Assembly: GCF_017592555.1 (NCBI RefSeq)
Contig: NZ_JAGFNS010000044.1
Coordinates: 1 to 60,339 of the forward strand
Length of the DNA: 60,339 bases
Direction of reading: 5' to 3'
DNA from: Actinoplanes flavus
GTDB lineage: Bacteria > Actinomycetota > Actinomycetes > Mycobacteriales > Micromonosporaceae
Below the pieces are notes generated by a model. It ran no database searches, was not told where the DNA came from, and saw only the letters and a program-made list of their open reading frames with translations. Each line of letters begins with the position of its first letter. The stretch's first letter is position 1. Positions 24,681 to 33,960 of this stretch are shown here, piece by piece. A program made the translations under genes and the position numbers.

Positions 24681-25657
24681 TTCTCCGCGAGCAGTTCGCG
24701 CATCTCGTCGACCGAGAGCCAGAGGTCGTTGTTGTCCGAGCGGTAGTTGAACCCGTCGGCCACCTCCTCGCCGCCCTCGGGCGTCCGGTAGCCCCAGCTG
24801 GCGACCACCGGCTGGACCACGTACCGGTCCTTGAAGCGCAGCGTGCGGCGGCTGTCGTCGGCGGCGATCATCTCCTCGTGCAGCTTCTCGCCGGGCCGCA
24901 TCCCCATCTCGTGGGTGGGGGCGCCGGGGGCGACCGCCTCGACCAGGTCCATGATCCGCATGCTCGGGATCCGCGGTACGTACAGCTCGCCGCCCTGCAT
25001 GACGTCGAACGAGTCGACGACGAACTTCACCGCCTGGTCCAGCGTGATCCAGAACCGGGTCATCCGCTTGTCGGTGACCGGCAGGCTCCGGCCCTCGCCG
25101 GCCAGCCTCCGGAAGAACGGGACCACCGAGCCGCGGCTGCCCATCACGTTGCCGTAGCGGACCACGGCCAGCCGGGTCGGGTGGGTGGCGGCGTAGTGGT
25201 TGCCGGCGATCACGATCTTGTCGGCGGCCAGCTTGGTGGCGCCGTACAGGTTGATCGGGCTGGACGCCTTGTCCGTGGAGAGCGCCACGACCTTCCTGAC
25301 CTCGGCGTTGATGGCCGCGTCGATGACGTTCTGGGTCCCGTTGATGTTCGTGGCGACGAACTCCGACGGGTTGTACTCGGCGGTGTCGACCTGCTTGAGG
25401 GCGGCCGCGTGCACCACGTGGTCGATCCCGTGCATGGCCCGGGCGAGACGCTTCTCGTCCCGGATGTCACCGATGAAGAAGCGCAGGCGCGGGTCGTCGC
25501 CGAACATCTGGCGGACCTCGTACTGCTTCAGCTCGTCGCGGGAGAACACCACGATCCGGTGCGGGTCGAGGTGGGTCAGCGCGTACCTGAGGAATTCCTT
25601 GCCGAAGGAACCGGTGGAGCCGGTGACAAGGATCGAGGAGCCGGCGATTTCAGACAA
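24677..25657 (-). CDS. pseB: PseB: UDP-GlcNAc 4,6-dehydratase (inverting)
   Basis: A 326-residue extended SDR and first enzyme of CMP-pseudaminate synthesis, converting UDP-GlcNAc to the 4-keto-6-deoxy L-arabino-hexulose. NAD-binding TGSTGSFG is at about residues 12-19. The catalytic triad is seen in STDKASSPINLYGATK (Asp-Lys-Tyr). The start is a rare TTG at 25657, with GGAGAG six bases upstream; no ATG or GTG is closer. First gene of the operon pseB-pseC-GT-MT-pseF-pseG. Confidence 0.93.
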   Translation of the reverse strand: MSEIAGSSILVTGSTGSFGKEFLRYALTHLDPHRIVVFSRDELKQYEVRQMFGDDPRLRFFIGDIRDEKRLARAMHGIDHVVHAAALKQVDTAEYNPSEFVATNINGTQNVIDAAINAEVRKVVALSTDKASSPINLYGATKLAADKIVIAGNHYAATHPTRLAVVRYGNVMGSRGSVVPFFRRLAGEGRSLPVTDKRMTRFWITLDQAVKFVVDSFDVMQGGELYVPRIPSMRIMDLVEAVAPGAPTHEMGMRPGEKLHEEMIAADDSRRTLRFKDRYVVQPVVASWGYRTPEGGEEVADGFNYRSDNNDLWLSVDEMRELLAEK

Positions 25658-25844
25658 GGTTCTCTCCGGGGGATGGGCGGAAGGCCGGTACGAGGCGGAA
25701 GCATAACCAGCCCGGACCGCAATTCCAGGAGAGCGGGAGAATGCTGCGATCAGTTCATTTCCAGTTCAGCCGGGATTGGTCGCGACGACCGGGAACCTGC
25801 GGGATCGTAGGTTTCCTCCGACCACCCCACCCTGGAGTCATACC
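25658..25844. promoter_or_regulatory. divergent promoter region between pseB operon and acyl cassette
   Basis: 187 bases hold the start signals of two divergent operons. On the minus strand TATGCT (25707-25702) is a good -10 for pseB. On the plus strand CTGGAG lies before the GTG of the carrier-protein gene. The shared region implies joint control of pseudaminate synthesis and the ACP-LuxE-LuxC cassette. Confidence 0.55.
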
Positions 25845-26087
25845 GTGACTGAGCTGCAGAGACTGCGCGCGGCGTTTCGTACCGCCCTCAATCTTCCGGC
25901 GGATGCGCCCGTGGACGACCTGCGCTACCAGGACAACGAGAAGTGGGATTCACTGGCGCACATGTCACTCGTCGCGACGATCGAAGATGAATTCTCGGTA
26001 ATGCTCGACACGGATGACGTCATCAATATGTCCGGCTTTGCTGAGGCCGTGCGAATCCTCGGTGAATACGGAGTGGACGTCCCGTGA
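25845..26087 (+). CDS. acyl carrier protein
   Basis: 80 residues, four-helix carrier protein. The phosphopantetheine serine is in KWDSLAHMSLVATIEDEF, the canonical DSL motif at the start of helix II. The GTG start was chosen from GGAG spacing and the typical ACP N-terminus (VTELQRLRAAFRTALN). It is first of five overlapping genes (ACP, SDR, AMP ligase, LuxE-like, LuxC-like) and should carry the acyl group they act on. Confidence 0.9.
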   Translation: MTELQRLRAAFRTALNLPADAPVDDLRYQDNEKWDSLAHMSLVATIEDEFSVMLDTDDVINMSGFAEAVRILGEYGVDVP

Positions 26088-26815
26088 GTGCCGCCCTGGT
26101 CACCGGGGCGTCGCGCGGAATCGGCCGGGCCACCGCGAGCCGCCTCGCCGAGCGCGGGTACGACCTGGTCCTGCACGGCCACCACGAGGCCGGCGTCTCC
26201 GATGCCGCCGCCGAGCTGGCCGGGAAGTTCGGGGTCACGGTCGTGCACGCGGCCGGCGACATCGCCGACCCGGCCACCAGCAGAGCCCTGGTCCGCCTGG
26301 CCTTCGAGACGTTCCAGCGGCTGGACGCCCTGGTCGTCAACGCCGGGACGCACGCCGCCGGGATGCTCGGCATGACCCCGGACGACACCGTCGAGCGGCT
26401 CTTCGCGGTGAACGCGGCCGGCGCGGCGTACACCCTCCAGAACGCGGTCCGGCTGCTGGCCCGCGGCGAGAACCCGGCCGTGGTGCTGACCGCCTCGATC
26501 ACCGGCACCCGGGGGGCGGCCGGGCAGGCCGTCTACGCCGCCTCCAAGGCCGCCGTCGCCGGGCTCACCCGATCCGCCGCCAAGGAACTCGGGCCGCGCG
26601 GCATCCGGGTCAACGCGGTGGCGCCCGGTTTCATCGCCACCGACATGCTGGACACCCTGGACGAGGCCGGCCGCGCCGACCGGATCGCGAACACCGCCCT
26701 CGGCCGGCTCGGCACCGCCGAGGACGTGGCCGACGTGATCGCCTTCCTCCTCTCCGAGCCGGCCCGGTTCGTCACCGGGCAGGTCATCGGGGTCGACGGA
26801 GGTCTGACGCTGTGA
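26084..26815 (+). CDS. FabG-like short-chain dehydrogenase/reductase
   Basis: A 243-residue classical SDR. The nucleotide-binding motif is TGASRGIG (about 8-15), structural NAG is in VVNAGTH, and the catalytic Tyr-x3-Lys is YAASK with an upstream Ser (TASITGT). FabG-type landmarks at the C-terminus include FVTGQVIGVDGGL. It probably reduces a 3-oxoacyl-ACP on the neighbouring carrier protein. GTGA overlap with the ACP gene. Confidence 0.87.
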   Translation: MSAALVTGASRGIGRATASRLAERGYDLVLHGHHEAGVSDAAAELAGKFGVTVVHAAGDIADPATSRALVRLAFETFQRLDALVVNAGTHAAGMLGMTPDDTVERLFAVNAAGAAYTLQNAVRLLARGENPAVVLTASITGTRGAAGQAVYAASKAAVAGLTRSAAKELGPRGIRVNAVAPGFIATDMLDTLDEAGRADRIANTALGRLGTAEDVADVIAFLLSEPARFVTGQVIGVDGGLTL

Positions 26816-28032
26816 ACCTGCTCCACCCCGGCGCGCGGGTCGTCGACGCGGCCACCGGCGAGACGCTGACCCCGGCCATGATCGACGCCTGGTCGTCCCC
26901 CGGCGAGCGCGGACCCGTCTTCATGGGCATGCCGACGACGGTTCCGGCGATCGCCCGCTACCTGGCGGCGCTGCGGTCGGGCCGGCCGGTCCTGCTGCTC
27001 GACCCGGAGACCGACCAGACTTCGCTGCGCGCCCTTTACACCACCACCGACGTGCATCCCGACCTGGCGCTGCTGCTCACCACCAGCGGATCCACCGGCG
27101 ACCCGAAACTCGTCCGGCTCTCCCGTTCGGCGGTGCTGGCCAACGCCGGACAGGTCGCCGAGAGCCTCGGCATCACCGGGGACGACGTCGCGATCACCAC
27201 GCTGCCGCTCTTCTATTCGTACGGGCTGTCGGTGCTGCACTCGCACCTGCTCCGCGGAGCCACCGTGATCCTGGACCGCACCGGGATCACGCGCCGGGAC
27301 TTCTGGACCGCCGTGGACGAGCACCGGGTCACCTCGATGGCGTTCGTCCCGTCCCAGTACGAGATGCTGCGGCGGCTGCGATTCGACCCGGCGGAGCACC
27401 CGTCCGTCCGTACCCTCACGCAGGCCGGCGGCCGGTTGCGAACCGACCTGGTCTCCGATTTCGCGGCCCGGATGGAGGCCGTGGGCGGCCGGATGTTCGT
27501 GATGTACGGCCAGACCGAGGCCGGGCCCCGGATGGCCTGCCTGCCGCCGGAGCGCCTCGCCGGGAAGCTCGGATCGGCCGGCCGGGCGATGCCCGGCGGC
27601 GCCTTCGCCATCGAGGACGGCGAGGTCGTCTACCGCGGGCCCAACGTCATGATGGGGTACGCGGAGAGCGCCGCCGATCTGGCCAGGGGCGACGAGTCGG
27701 GCGGCGTCCTGCGTACCGGGGATCTGGGCCGTCTCGACGACGAGGGGTTCCTGTACCTCACCGGCCGGATCAAGCGGATGGGCAAGGTCTTCGGCACCCG
27801 GATCAATCTGGACGACGTGGAGCGGCGGTTCCCGGTCGCGGCCGTGGCCGGCGACGACCGGGTGCACGTCTTCGCCGAGGGCGCCTCGGCCGACGAGGCC
27901 CGCGCACTGCGCACCGGGATCGCCGAGTGGCTGGGAGCGCACTTCACCGGTGTCGACGTGCGGACCATCGACGTCCTGCCGCTGCTGCCCAACGGCAAGA
28001 CCGACTACCGGGCGCTGGAGGCGTCACTGTGA
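26812..28032 (+). CDS. AMP-dependent acyl/aryl ligase
   Basis: 406 residues, ANL superfamily. The adenylate P-loop is LLTTSGSTGDPKLVRLS (A3), with MYGQTEAGPRM (A5), RTGDLGRLDDEGFLYLTGR (A7/A8) and a C-terminal LPNGKTDY catalytic Lys (A10). It is shorter than typical ligases at the N-terminus. It likely activates a carboxylic acid and loads the adjacent ACP or supplies LuxE. GTGA overlaps on both sides. Confidence 0.87.
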   Translation: MNLLHPGARVVDAATGETLTPAMIDAWSSPGERGPVFMGMPTTVPAIARYLAALRSGRPVLLLDPETDQTSLRALYTTTDVHPDLALLLTTSGSTGDPKLVRLSRSAVLANAGQVAESLGITGDDVAITTLPLFYSYGLSVLHSHLLRGATVILDRTGITRRDFWTAVDEHRVTSMAFVPSQYEMLRRLRFDPAEHPSVRTLTQAGGRLRTDLVSDFAARMEAVGGRMFVMYGQTEAGPRMACLPPERLAGKLGSAGRAMPGGAFAIEDGEVVYRGPNVMMGYAESAADLARGDESGGVLRTGDLGRLDDEGFLYLTGRIKRMGKVFGTRINLDDVERRFPVAAVAGDDRVHVFAEGASADEARALRTGIAEWLGAHFTGVDVRTIDVLPLLPNGKTDYRALEASL

Positions 28033-29063
28033 GTGTCTTCACCCTGTCCCAGCCGGCGCGCGAGAAGGTCCTGCTGCCCGCGCTGGTGGATCTGGTCGCG
28101 CACCATCGCGAGCGCTGTGCCCCCTATGACCGGATCCTCGCCGCCGGTGGTTTCACCTCGGCCGCTTCGGTGGCCGATCTTCCCTGGCTGCCCGTCCGGC
28201 TCTTCAAGACCCTGGAGTTGAAGAGCATCCCGGACGACGAGGTCTTCAAGGTGTTGACCTCCAGCGGCACGACCGGTGACGTCAGCCGGATCCATCTGGA
28301 CAGAGCTGCCGCGGCGGCGCAGACCCGGCAGCTCGGCGCCACCCTCCAGACCGTGCTCGGCCCGAAACGCCTGCCGATGCTGATCGTCGACACCAGGTCG
28401 ATCCTCAAGGACCGTCGCTCGTTCAGCGCCCGTGGCGCCGGCGTGCTGGGCATGGCCACCTTCGGGCGGGACCACGTCTGGGCGCTCGACGAGGAGGGCA
28501 CGGTCGACGTCGAGGGCATCCGCGGCTTCCTCGCCGAGCACGGTGACCGGCCGTTCCTGGTCTTCGGGTTCACCTACCTGGTCTGGCTGCACCTCTACGA
28601 GACCGCGCAGGCGCACGGCCTGGACCTGGGCAACGGTATACTGATCCACTCCGGTGGATGGAAGAAGCTGATCGATCAGGCCGTCTCGCCGGAGGAGTTC
28701 CGCGAAAGGCTGGGCCGGGCCGGACTCACCCGGATCCACAACTTCTACGGCATGGTCGAGCAGATCGGGACGATCTTTCTTGAAGGTCCGGACGGTGGTT
28801 CGCTGTATTGCCCCGACTTCGCGGACGTCGTGGTTCGTGACCCGGAGACCTGGGCGGAGCTCCCGCCCGGCGAACCGGGCCTCCTGGAGGTCGTGAGCAC
28901 CCTGCCCACGTCGTACCCGGGGCACGTGCTGCTCACCGAGGACCTCGGCGTGGTGCACGGCATCGACGACGGCGCCTGGCCCGGCAAGCGATTCTCGGTG
29001 CTCGGCCGGCTGCCGCGTGCCGAGGCCCGGGGCTGCTCGGACACGTATCGGAGCGCGGCATGA
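28029..29063 (+). CDS. LuxE-like acyl-protein synthetase
   Basis: 344 residues, LuxE/PaaK-like adenylate-forming family. FKVLTSSGTTGDVSRIHLD is the P-loop region. NFYGMVEQIGTIFLE is the LuxE hallmark, and the C-terminus ends in ARGCSDTY, keeping the acyl-accepting cysteine (Cys336) seen in the RGCS motif of LuxE. In luminous bacteria LuxE activates a fatty acid and passes it to LuxC for reduction. Here no luciferase genes exist, so the acyl aldehyde or thioester serves another purpose. GTGA and ATGA overlaps bind it to its neighbours. Confidence 0.87.
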   Translation: MSVFTLSQPAREKVLLPALVDLVAHHRERCAPYDRILAAGGFTSAASVADLPWLPVRLFKTLELKSIPDDEVFKVLTSSGTTGDVSRIHLDRAAAAAQTRQLGATLQTVLGPKRLPMLIVDTRSILKDRRSFSARGAGVLGMATFGRDHVWALDEEGTVDVEGIRGFLAEHGDRPFLVFGFTYLVWLHLYETAQAHGLDLGNGILIHSGGWKKLIDQAVSPEEFRERLGRAGLTRIHNFYGMVEQIGTIFLEGPDGGSLYCPDFADVVVRDPETWAELPPGEPGLLEVVSTLPTSYPGHVLLTEDLGVVHGIDDGAWPGKRFSVLGRLPRAEARGCSDTYRSAA

Positions 29064-30241
29064 GGTTCAGGTTCGGGGCCGAGGGCGATCTCACGGCACC
29101 CTCGCGGGACCGGCTCGCCGTCGGCGACCCGCGCGTCGTCGACTTCCTCGCGGCGCTCGCCCGGCGGCTGCTCGCCCCGGCCGTGGCCCGCCGCTTCCCG
29201 GAGCTCGGATCGCTCGGCTACTTCCTGCGCCCGGCCGAGCTGACGCGCGCGGTCACCGCCATGCGCCGCACCGACGCCCTGGTCTTCCCCCGGGGCAACG
29301 TCTTCCATCTGCCGCCGGCCAACGTGGACACCATCTTCGTCTACTCGTGGGCGCTGTCGGCGCTGGCCGGCAACCACAACGTGGTCCGGATCTCGTCGCG
29401 CTCGGCGGGCGCGGCCGAGGCCGTCCTGGAGGCGCTCGACGCGGTCGACGGCGACCCGGTGATCGGGCGGACCCAGCGGATGGTCACCTACGGCCACGAC
29501 GACGCGATCACGGCCGCCCTCAGCCGGTGGTGCGACCTGCGGGTCGTCTGGGGTGGGGACGCCGCGGTGGACGCCATCCGCCGGCACCCGTTGCGGCCGT
29601 CGGCGCGGGACCTCACCTTCCCGGACCGGACCTCCTGGGCGGTGCTGTCGCTGCCCGGCTGGCGGGCCGCCGACCCGGCCGCCCGGCGGGCCGCGGTGAC
29701 CGGGTTCGCCAATGACGCGTACTGGTTCGACCAGGCGGCCTGTTCGTCGCCGCGGACCGTGTTCCTGGTCGGTGCGGGTGATCCGGACGAGGTCCGGGCC
29801 GAGTTCCTGGAGCTGCTGCGCGACGCGGTGGACAAGCGCGGCTGGACGGTCGACGCGGCGATGGCGGTGGAGAAGCGGGTCAACGCGTACGGGCTGGCCG
29901 CCACCGGCGCCGCCACCGCGCTGGACCTCTCGGACAACCGGGTGACCGCGGTGACCCTGGCCGGCGCCGAGCGGGCGCCCCGGCGGTGGATCGGCGCGGG
30001 GGCGTTCCCGTTCGCCCGGGTGGATTCGCTGTCCGAGCTGGTGCCGGCGATGAACCGGCAGGACCAGACGGTCAGCCACTTCGGCTTCACCCCGGCCGAG
30101 TTGCACGCCTTCGCGACCGAACTGGGTGGCCGTGGGGTGGACCGGATCGTGCCGTTCGGGTCGGCCCTGACCTTCGGCGGGATCTGGGACGGCTACGACC
30201 TGCCGAACGAATTCACCAGGCTCACCGTGGTCCAGCCGTAA
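29060..30241 (+). CDS. LuxC-like acyl-CoA/acyl-ACP reductase
   Basis: 393 residues, LuxC family of NADPH-dependent acyl reductases within the aldehyde-dehydrogenase superfamily. The catalytic cysteine is Cys228 in FDQAACSSPRTVF. FPRGNVFHLPPANVDTIFVYSW and RTQRMVTYGHDDA are family blocks. It should reduce an acyl thioester, handed over by the LuxE-like enzyme, to an aldehyde. The C-terminal VDRIVPFGSALTFGGIWDGYDL resembles LuxC. Last gene of the cassette. Confidence 0.87.
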   Translation: MRFRFGAEGDLTAPSRDRLAVGDPRVVDFLAALARRLLAPAVARRFPELGSLGYFLRPAELTRAVTAMRRTDALVFPRGNVFHLPPANVDTIFVYSWALSALAGNHNVVRISSRSAGAAEAVLEALDAVDGDPVIGRTQRMVTYGHDDAITAALSRWCDLRVVWGGDAAVDAIRRHPLRPSARDLTFPDRTSWAVLSLPGWRAADPAARRAAVTGFANDAYWFDQAACSSPRTVFLVGAGDPDEVRAEFLELLRDAVDKRGWTVDAAMAVEKRVNAYGLAATGAATALDLSDNRVTAVTLAGAERAPRRWIGAGAFPFARVDSLSELVPAMNRQDQTVSHFGFTPAELHAFATELGGRGVDRIVPFGSALTFGGIWDGYDLPNEFTRLTVVQP

Positions 30242-30271
30242 AGGCCGTTGATCGACGTTGCGCCGGGGCGG

Positions 30272-30277
30272 TAGCGT
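30272..30277 (+). promoter_or_regulatory. -10 element TAGCGT, leaderless start
   Basis: TAGCGT-N7-ATG precedes the M1 peptidase gene. The same hexamer and spacing recur before 31928 and 33961. Confidence 0.6.
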
Positions 30278-30284
30278 CGCGCCC

Positions 30285-31847
30285 ATGTCCAAGATTATCA
30301 ATGGCCGGCTGACCGGGGCGCTGGCCGTGAGCACGGCCGTTCTGGTCGGTGTCGCCGGGAGCATCACGCCCGCCTCCGCGGCCGTGAGCGCCACCCCCGG
30401 CTCGGCGGGCCTCGGCGACCGGCTCTACCCCCTGCTCGGTAACGGCGGCTACGACGTCACCAACTACAACCTGCGGCTCAACCATCCGGCGAAGAACCCG
30501 GCGCAGACCGTCAACGGCAGCGTCACGATCAGCGCGAAGGCGACGCAGAACCTCTCCCGGTTCAATCTCGACTTCGCCGGCAACAGCGTCGGCTCGGTCT
30601 ACGTGAACGGCAAGGCGGCCACGTTCAGCCGGTCCGGCGAGGAGCTGGTGATCACGCCGTCGGCCTACCTGCCGAAGGGCAAGGGCTTCTGGGTCACCGT
30701 CAACAACTTCACCGCCACCCCGGTGTCGGCCACCAGCGGCGCGCCGGAGGGTTTCGTCGCGACCAAGGACGGCACGGTCCTCGCCGGCCAGCCGGACACG
30801 TCGCACAACCTCTTCCCGAGCAACGACCACCCGCGGGACAAGGCCACCTACACCATCTCGGTGACCGTCCCGTCCGGCTGGAAGGGCGTGGCCAGCGGCC
30901 GCCACCTGAAGACCACCACCGCCGGCGGCTACACCACCTCGGTCTACCGCGAGGCCAAGCCGATGGCCAGCGAGCTCGCCCAGGTGGTGGCCGGTGACTT
31001 CGTGGTCTACAACCGCAAGGCCGTCGACGGCGTGCAGATCCGCGACGTCGTTCCGCGCCGCCTGTCGGGCAAGCTGCTCCCCAAGGCCAAGGTCGAGCGC
31101 GCCCAGCTGGCCTACATGACGAAGAGGGTCGGAAAGTACCCGTTCGAGAACTACGGGTCGCTGGTCATCGACGCGAACCTCGGCTTCGCTCTGGAGACCC
31201 AGACGCTCTCGCTCTACGACACCAGCCTGTTCGGCGCTCCGGCCCACGTCCTGAACCCGATCATGGTGCACGAGCTGGCGCACCAGTGGTTCGGCGACAG
31301 CGTGGCGCCGAAGTCGTGGAGCGACGTGTGGCAGAACGAGGGCCACGCCACCTGGTACGAGCTGCTCTACGCGGCCGACACGAAGACCTTCAAGAAGTAC
31401 ACCGGCTTCGCCAACCCGGACGCCTACTTCAAGGCCGTCTACCAGTCCAGCGACATGCTGCGCGCGGAGTACGGCCCGGTCGCCCGCCCGAAGGGCTCGG
31501 CGTCGGTGTGGGACGTCTTCAACCCCAACGTGTACGCCGGTGGCGCGCTCGTCCTCTACGCCCTCAAGCAGAAGATCGGCGCCAAGAAGTTCGCCAAGCT
31601 CGAGCGTGAGTGGGTCCGCAAGTACCGCGGCAAGTCGGCGTCGACGCAGGACTTCATCGCCCTCGCCTCGAAGGTGTCCGGCCAGAACCTCAAGCCGTTC
31701 CTGAACCGGTGGCTGTACGGCACGAAGACCCCGGCCATGCCCGGTCACAGCAACTGGAAGGTGGCGTCGGCCTCGGCGGCGTCCACCGCGGCCGCCGCTG
31801 ACACGTTCATCGTGCCGCTGCGCGAGCACATGGCGGACCACCACTAG
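30285..31847 (+). CDS. secreted M1-family zinc metallopeptidase
   Basis: 520 residues. A signal peptide (about 1-33, ending ASAAV) is followed by the N-terminal M1 beta domain and the gluzincin catalytic domain with HELAHQW (His329 first ligand) and NEGHATW eighteen residues on. The exopeptidase GxMEN segment is replaced by LGFALETQ. The C-terminal ERAP1-like domain is missing, as in short actinobacterial M1 enzymes. Leaderless start. Confidence 0.9.
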   Translation: MSKIINGRLTGALAVSTAVLVGVAGSITPASAAVSATPGSAGLGDRLYPLLGNGGYDVTNYNLRLNHPAKNPAQTVNGSVTISAKATQNLSRFNLDFAGNSVGSVYVNGKAATFSRSGEELVITPSAYLPKGKGFWVTVNNFTATPVSATSGAPEGFVATKDGTVLAGQPDTSHNLFPSNDHPRDKATYTISVTVPSGWKGVASGRHLKTTTAGGYTTSVYREAKPMASELAQVVAGDFVVYNRKAVDGVQIRDVVPRRLSGKLLPKAKVERAQLAYMTKRVGKYPFENYGSLVIDANLGFALETQTLSLYDTSLFGAPAHVLNPIMVHELAHQWFGDSVAPKSWSDVWQNEGHATWYELLYAADTKTFKKYTGFANPDAYFKAVYQSSDMLRAEYGPVARPKGSASVWDVFNPNVYAGGALVLYALKQKIGAKKFAKLEREWVRKYRGKSASTQDFIALASKVSGQNLKPFLNRWLYGTKTPAMPGHSNWKVASASAASTAAAADTFIVPLREHMADHH

Positions 31848-31914
31848 GACAGGTCGGGTTATCCCTACCTTCTGATCGGCGGTCAACGGGATCGCACGGC
31901 AGGGCGCCGGTGCC

Positions 31915-31920
31915 TAGCGT
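31915..31920 (+). promoter_or_regulatory. -10 element TAGCGT, leaderless start
   Basis: TAGCGT is followed by CTAGGGC and ATG 31928, with no ribosome-binding site. Confidence 0.6.
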
Positions 31921-31927
31921 CTAGGGC

Positions 31928-33232
31928 ATGACGACCACACACGCGGGGCCGGCGCCCGCTCCCCGTCCCACCCGGCGGTTCCTGCGCCAGTTGGGGATCG
32001 ACACGCAGTACGTGCTGGTCGGATTCCCCCTCGGCCTGATCGCTCTCATCGTCGGCATCACCGGCTTCGCTCTCGGCAGCGGCCTGGTGGTCATCTGGGT
32101 CGGCCTGCCGATCATGGTCGGCACGCTGATGTTCGCCCGCGGGTTCGCCATCACCGAGCGGGCCCGGATCGCCCCGGTGCTGGGCCGCGGCGTCCCGCAG
32201 CCGATCTACAAGAAGGTCCGCGGCAAGGGGCTGCTGCGCCGCACCTTCGGCCCGCTCTCCGACGGGCAGTCGTGGCTCGACCTGGTGCACGCGATCTTCC
32301 GCTTCATCCCGAACACCCTGGCGTTCTGCCTCGTCGTCACCTGGTGGGCGGTCGCTCTCGCCGGGCTCACCTACCCGCTGTGGGACTGGGCCCTGCCGCA
32401 CCCGCCGGACAACTACGAGCTGCACGAACTCCTCGGCTTCGACGACACCATGGCCGCCCGGATCCTCTTCAACGTGAGCATCGGCCTGTTCTTCACCGGC
32501 ACGCTGTACTGGGTGGTCCGCGGCGCCGCGCTGATGGAGGCGCACTTCGCCCGTGGCCTGCTGATCGGCGCCGGGGAGCTGCGCCGGCAGGTGGCCGCCG
32601 CCGAGGAGGCCCGCGACGTGGCGCAGCGGCAGAAGGCGGCGGCCGTCTCGGCCGAGGCGGTGGCGCTGCGCAAGCTGGAGCGCGACATCCACGACGGCCC
32701 GCAGCAGCGGCTGGTCCGCCTCGCCATGGACCTGGGCCGGGCCGAGCAGCAGTTCACCGACGACCCGGAACGGGCCCGCGCCATCGTGGCCGAGGCCCTG
32801 GCCCAGACCCGGGAGACGCTCGACGAGCTGCGCGCCCTGTCCCGCGGCATCGCCCCGCCGATCCTGGTGGACCGGGGCCTGCGGGCGGCGCTGACCGCGC
32901 TGGCCGGCCGGTGCACCGTCCCGGTGGACCTGGACGCGCCCCCGATCGACCGGCTCGACCCGGCCGTCGAGTCCACCGCCTACTTCGTGGTGGCCGAGGC
33001 GCTCACCAACGTCGCCAAGCACAGCCACGCCAACGAGGTGCAGGTCAGCGTGCAGCGGATCGCCACCGGCCTGATCGTCACGGTCAGTGACGACGGCGTG
33101 GGTGGGGCGAGCCTGGCCAAGGGGCACGGCCTGGCCGGGCTGGACGACCGGGTCCGGGCCGCCGGGGGAGTGCTGGCGGTGGACAGCCCGGAGGGCGCGG
33201 GCACACGGCTCACGGCGGCCCTGCCGATCTGA
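31928..33232 (+). CDS. NarL-type sensor histidine kinase
   Basis: 434 residues. About four membrane helices in two pairs (about 30-75 and 120-205) with a Sensor-like domain. A dimerisation/HisKA_3 segment has phospho-His in ERDIHDGPQQRLV. The HATPase domain shows VVAEALTNVAKHSHA and SDDGVGGA...GHGLAGLDDRV. It pairs with the LuxR-type regulator 12 bases downstream. Confidence 0.9.
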   Translation: MTTTHAGPAPAPRPTRRFLRQLGIDTQYVLVGFPLGLIALIVGITGFALGSGLVVIWVGLPIMVGTLMFARGFAITERARIAPVLGRGVPQPIYKKVRGKGLLRRTFGPLSDGQSWLDLVHAIFRFIPNTLAFCLVVTWWAVALAGLTYPLWDWALPHPPDNYELHELLGFDDTMAARILFNVSIGLFFTGTLYWVVRGAALMEAHFARGLLIGAGELRRQVAAAEEARDVAQRQKAAAVSAEAVALRKLERDIHDGPQQRLVRLAMDLGRAEQQFTDDPERARAIVAEALAQTRETLDELRALSRGIAPPILVDRGLRAALTALAGRCTVPVDLDAPPIDRLDPAVESTAYFVVAEALTNVAKHSHANEVQVSVQRIATGLIVTVSDDGVGGASLAKGHGLAGLDDRVRAAGGVLAVDSPEGAGTRLTAALPI

Positions 33233-33244
33233 CAGCATGGCGGC

Positions 33245-33889
33245 ATGCGTGTGGTGATTGCCGATGACGCCGTGCTGTTGCGAGAGGGCCTGATCCGCCT
33301 CGTCGAGGAGAACGGTCACACCGTCGTCGCGGCCGTCGGTGACGGGCCCGCCCTGGTCGAGGCGATCAAGGAACACCGTCCGGACGTCTCCATCGTGGAC
33401 GTCCGGATGCCGCCGTCGCACACCGACGAGGGGCTGCGCGCCGCCGTGGAGGCGCGGACCGCGGTGCCGGGCAGCCCGATCCTCGTGCTCTCGCAGTACG
33501 TCGAGGTCTCGTACGCCGACGATCTCCTGGCCGACCGCCGTGGCGCGGTCGGCTATCTGCTGAAGGACCGGGTCTCCCTGGTGGGCGACTTCCTCGACGC
33601 CCTGGACCGGGTGGCCGGCGGCGGCACCGTGCTGGACCCGGAGGTGGTGGCCCAGCTGCTGGTTCGGCGCCGGCGCGACGACCCGATGCGCAGCCTCACC
33701 CCGCGCGAGCGTGAGGTGCTGAGCCGGATGGCCGAGGGCATGTCGAACACCGCGATCGCCCGCACGCTGGTGGTCACCGACGGCGCGGTGGAGAAGCACG
33801 TCCGCAACATCTTCACGAAGCTGAGCCTGCACCAGGACGAGGAGCAGCACCGCCGGGTCCTGGCGGTGCTGGCCTACCTCCAGGCGTAG
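33245..33889 (+). CDS. NarL/LuxR-type response regulator
   Basis: 214 residues. The receiver domain has DDAVLLREGL, phospho-Asp in SIVDVRMPP and Lys in YLLKDRV. The C-terminal LuxR HTH is LTPREREVLSRMAEGMSNTAIARTLVV. The MMPL transporter directly downstream is a likely target, a common arrangement in actinomycetes. Confidence 0.92.
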   Translation: MRVVIADDAVLLREGLIRLVEENGHTVVAAVGDGPALVEAIKEHRPDVSIVDVRMPPSHTDEGLRAAVEARTAVPGSPILVLSQYVEVSYADDLLADRRGAVGYLLKDRVSLVGDFLDALDRVAGGGTVLDPEVVAQLLVRRRRDDPMRSLTPREREVLSRMAEGMSNTAIARTLVVTDGAVEKHVRNIFTKLSLHQDEEQHRRVLAVLAYLQA

Positions 33890-33947
33890 GGCTAGCCCTA
33901 CCCCGGATCCGGGTGGCCGCCATATCGTCCGGCCACTGCGGAATCCA

Positions 33948-33953
33948 TAGCGT
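33948..33953 (+). promoter_or_regulatory. -10 element TAGCGT, leaderless start
   Basis: TAGCGT-TCTCGCC-ATG before the MMPL gene, the third copy of the same promoter layout within 3.7 kb. Confidence 0.6.
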
Positions 33954-33960
33954 TCTCGCC

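Noticed and set aside
25845..30241. Bioluminescence (lux) operon
   Set aside because: LuxC-like and LuxE-like genes are present but luxA/luxB luciferase and luxD are not.
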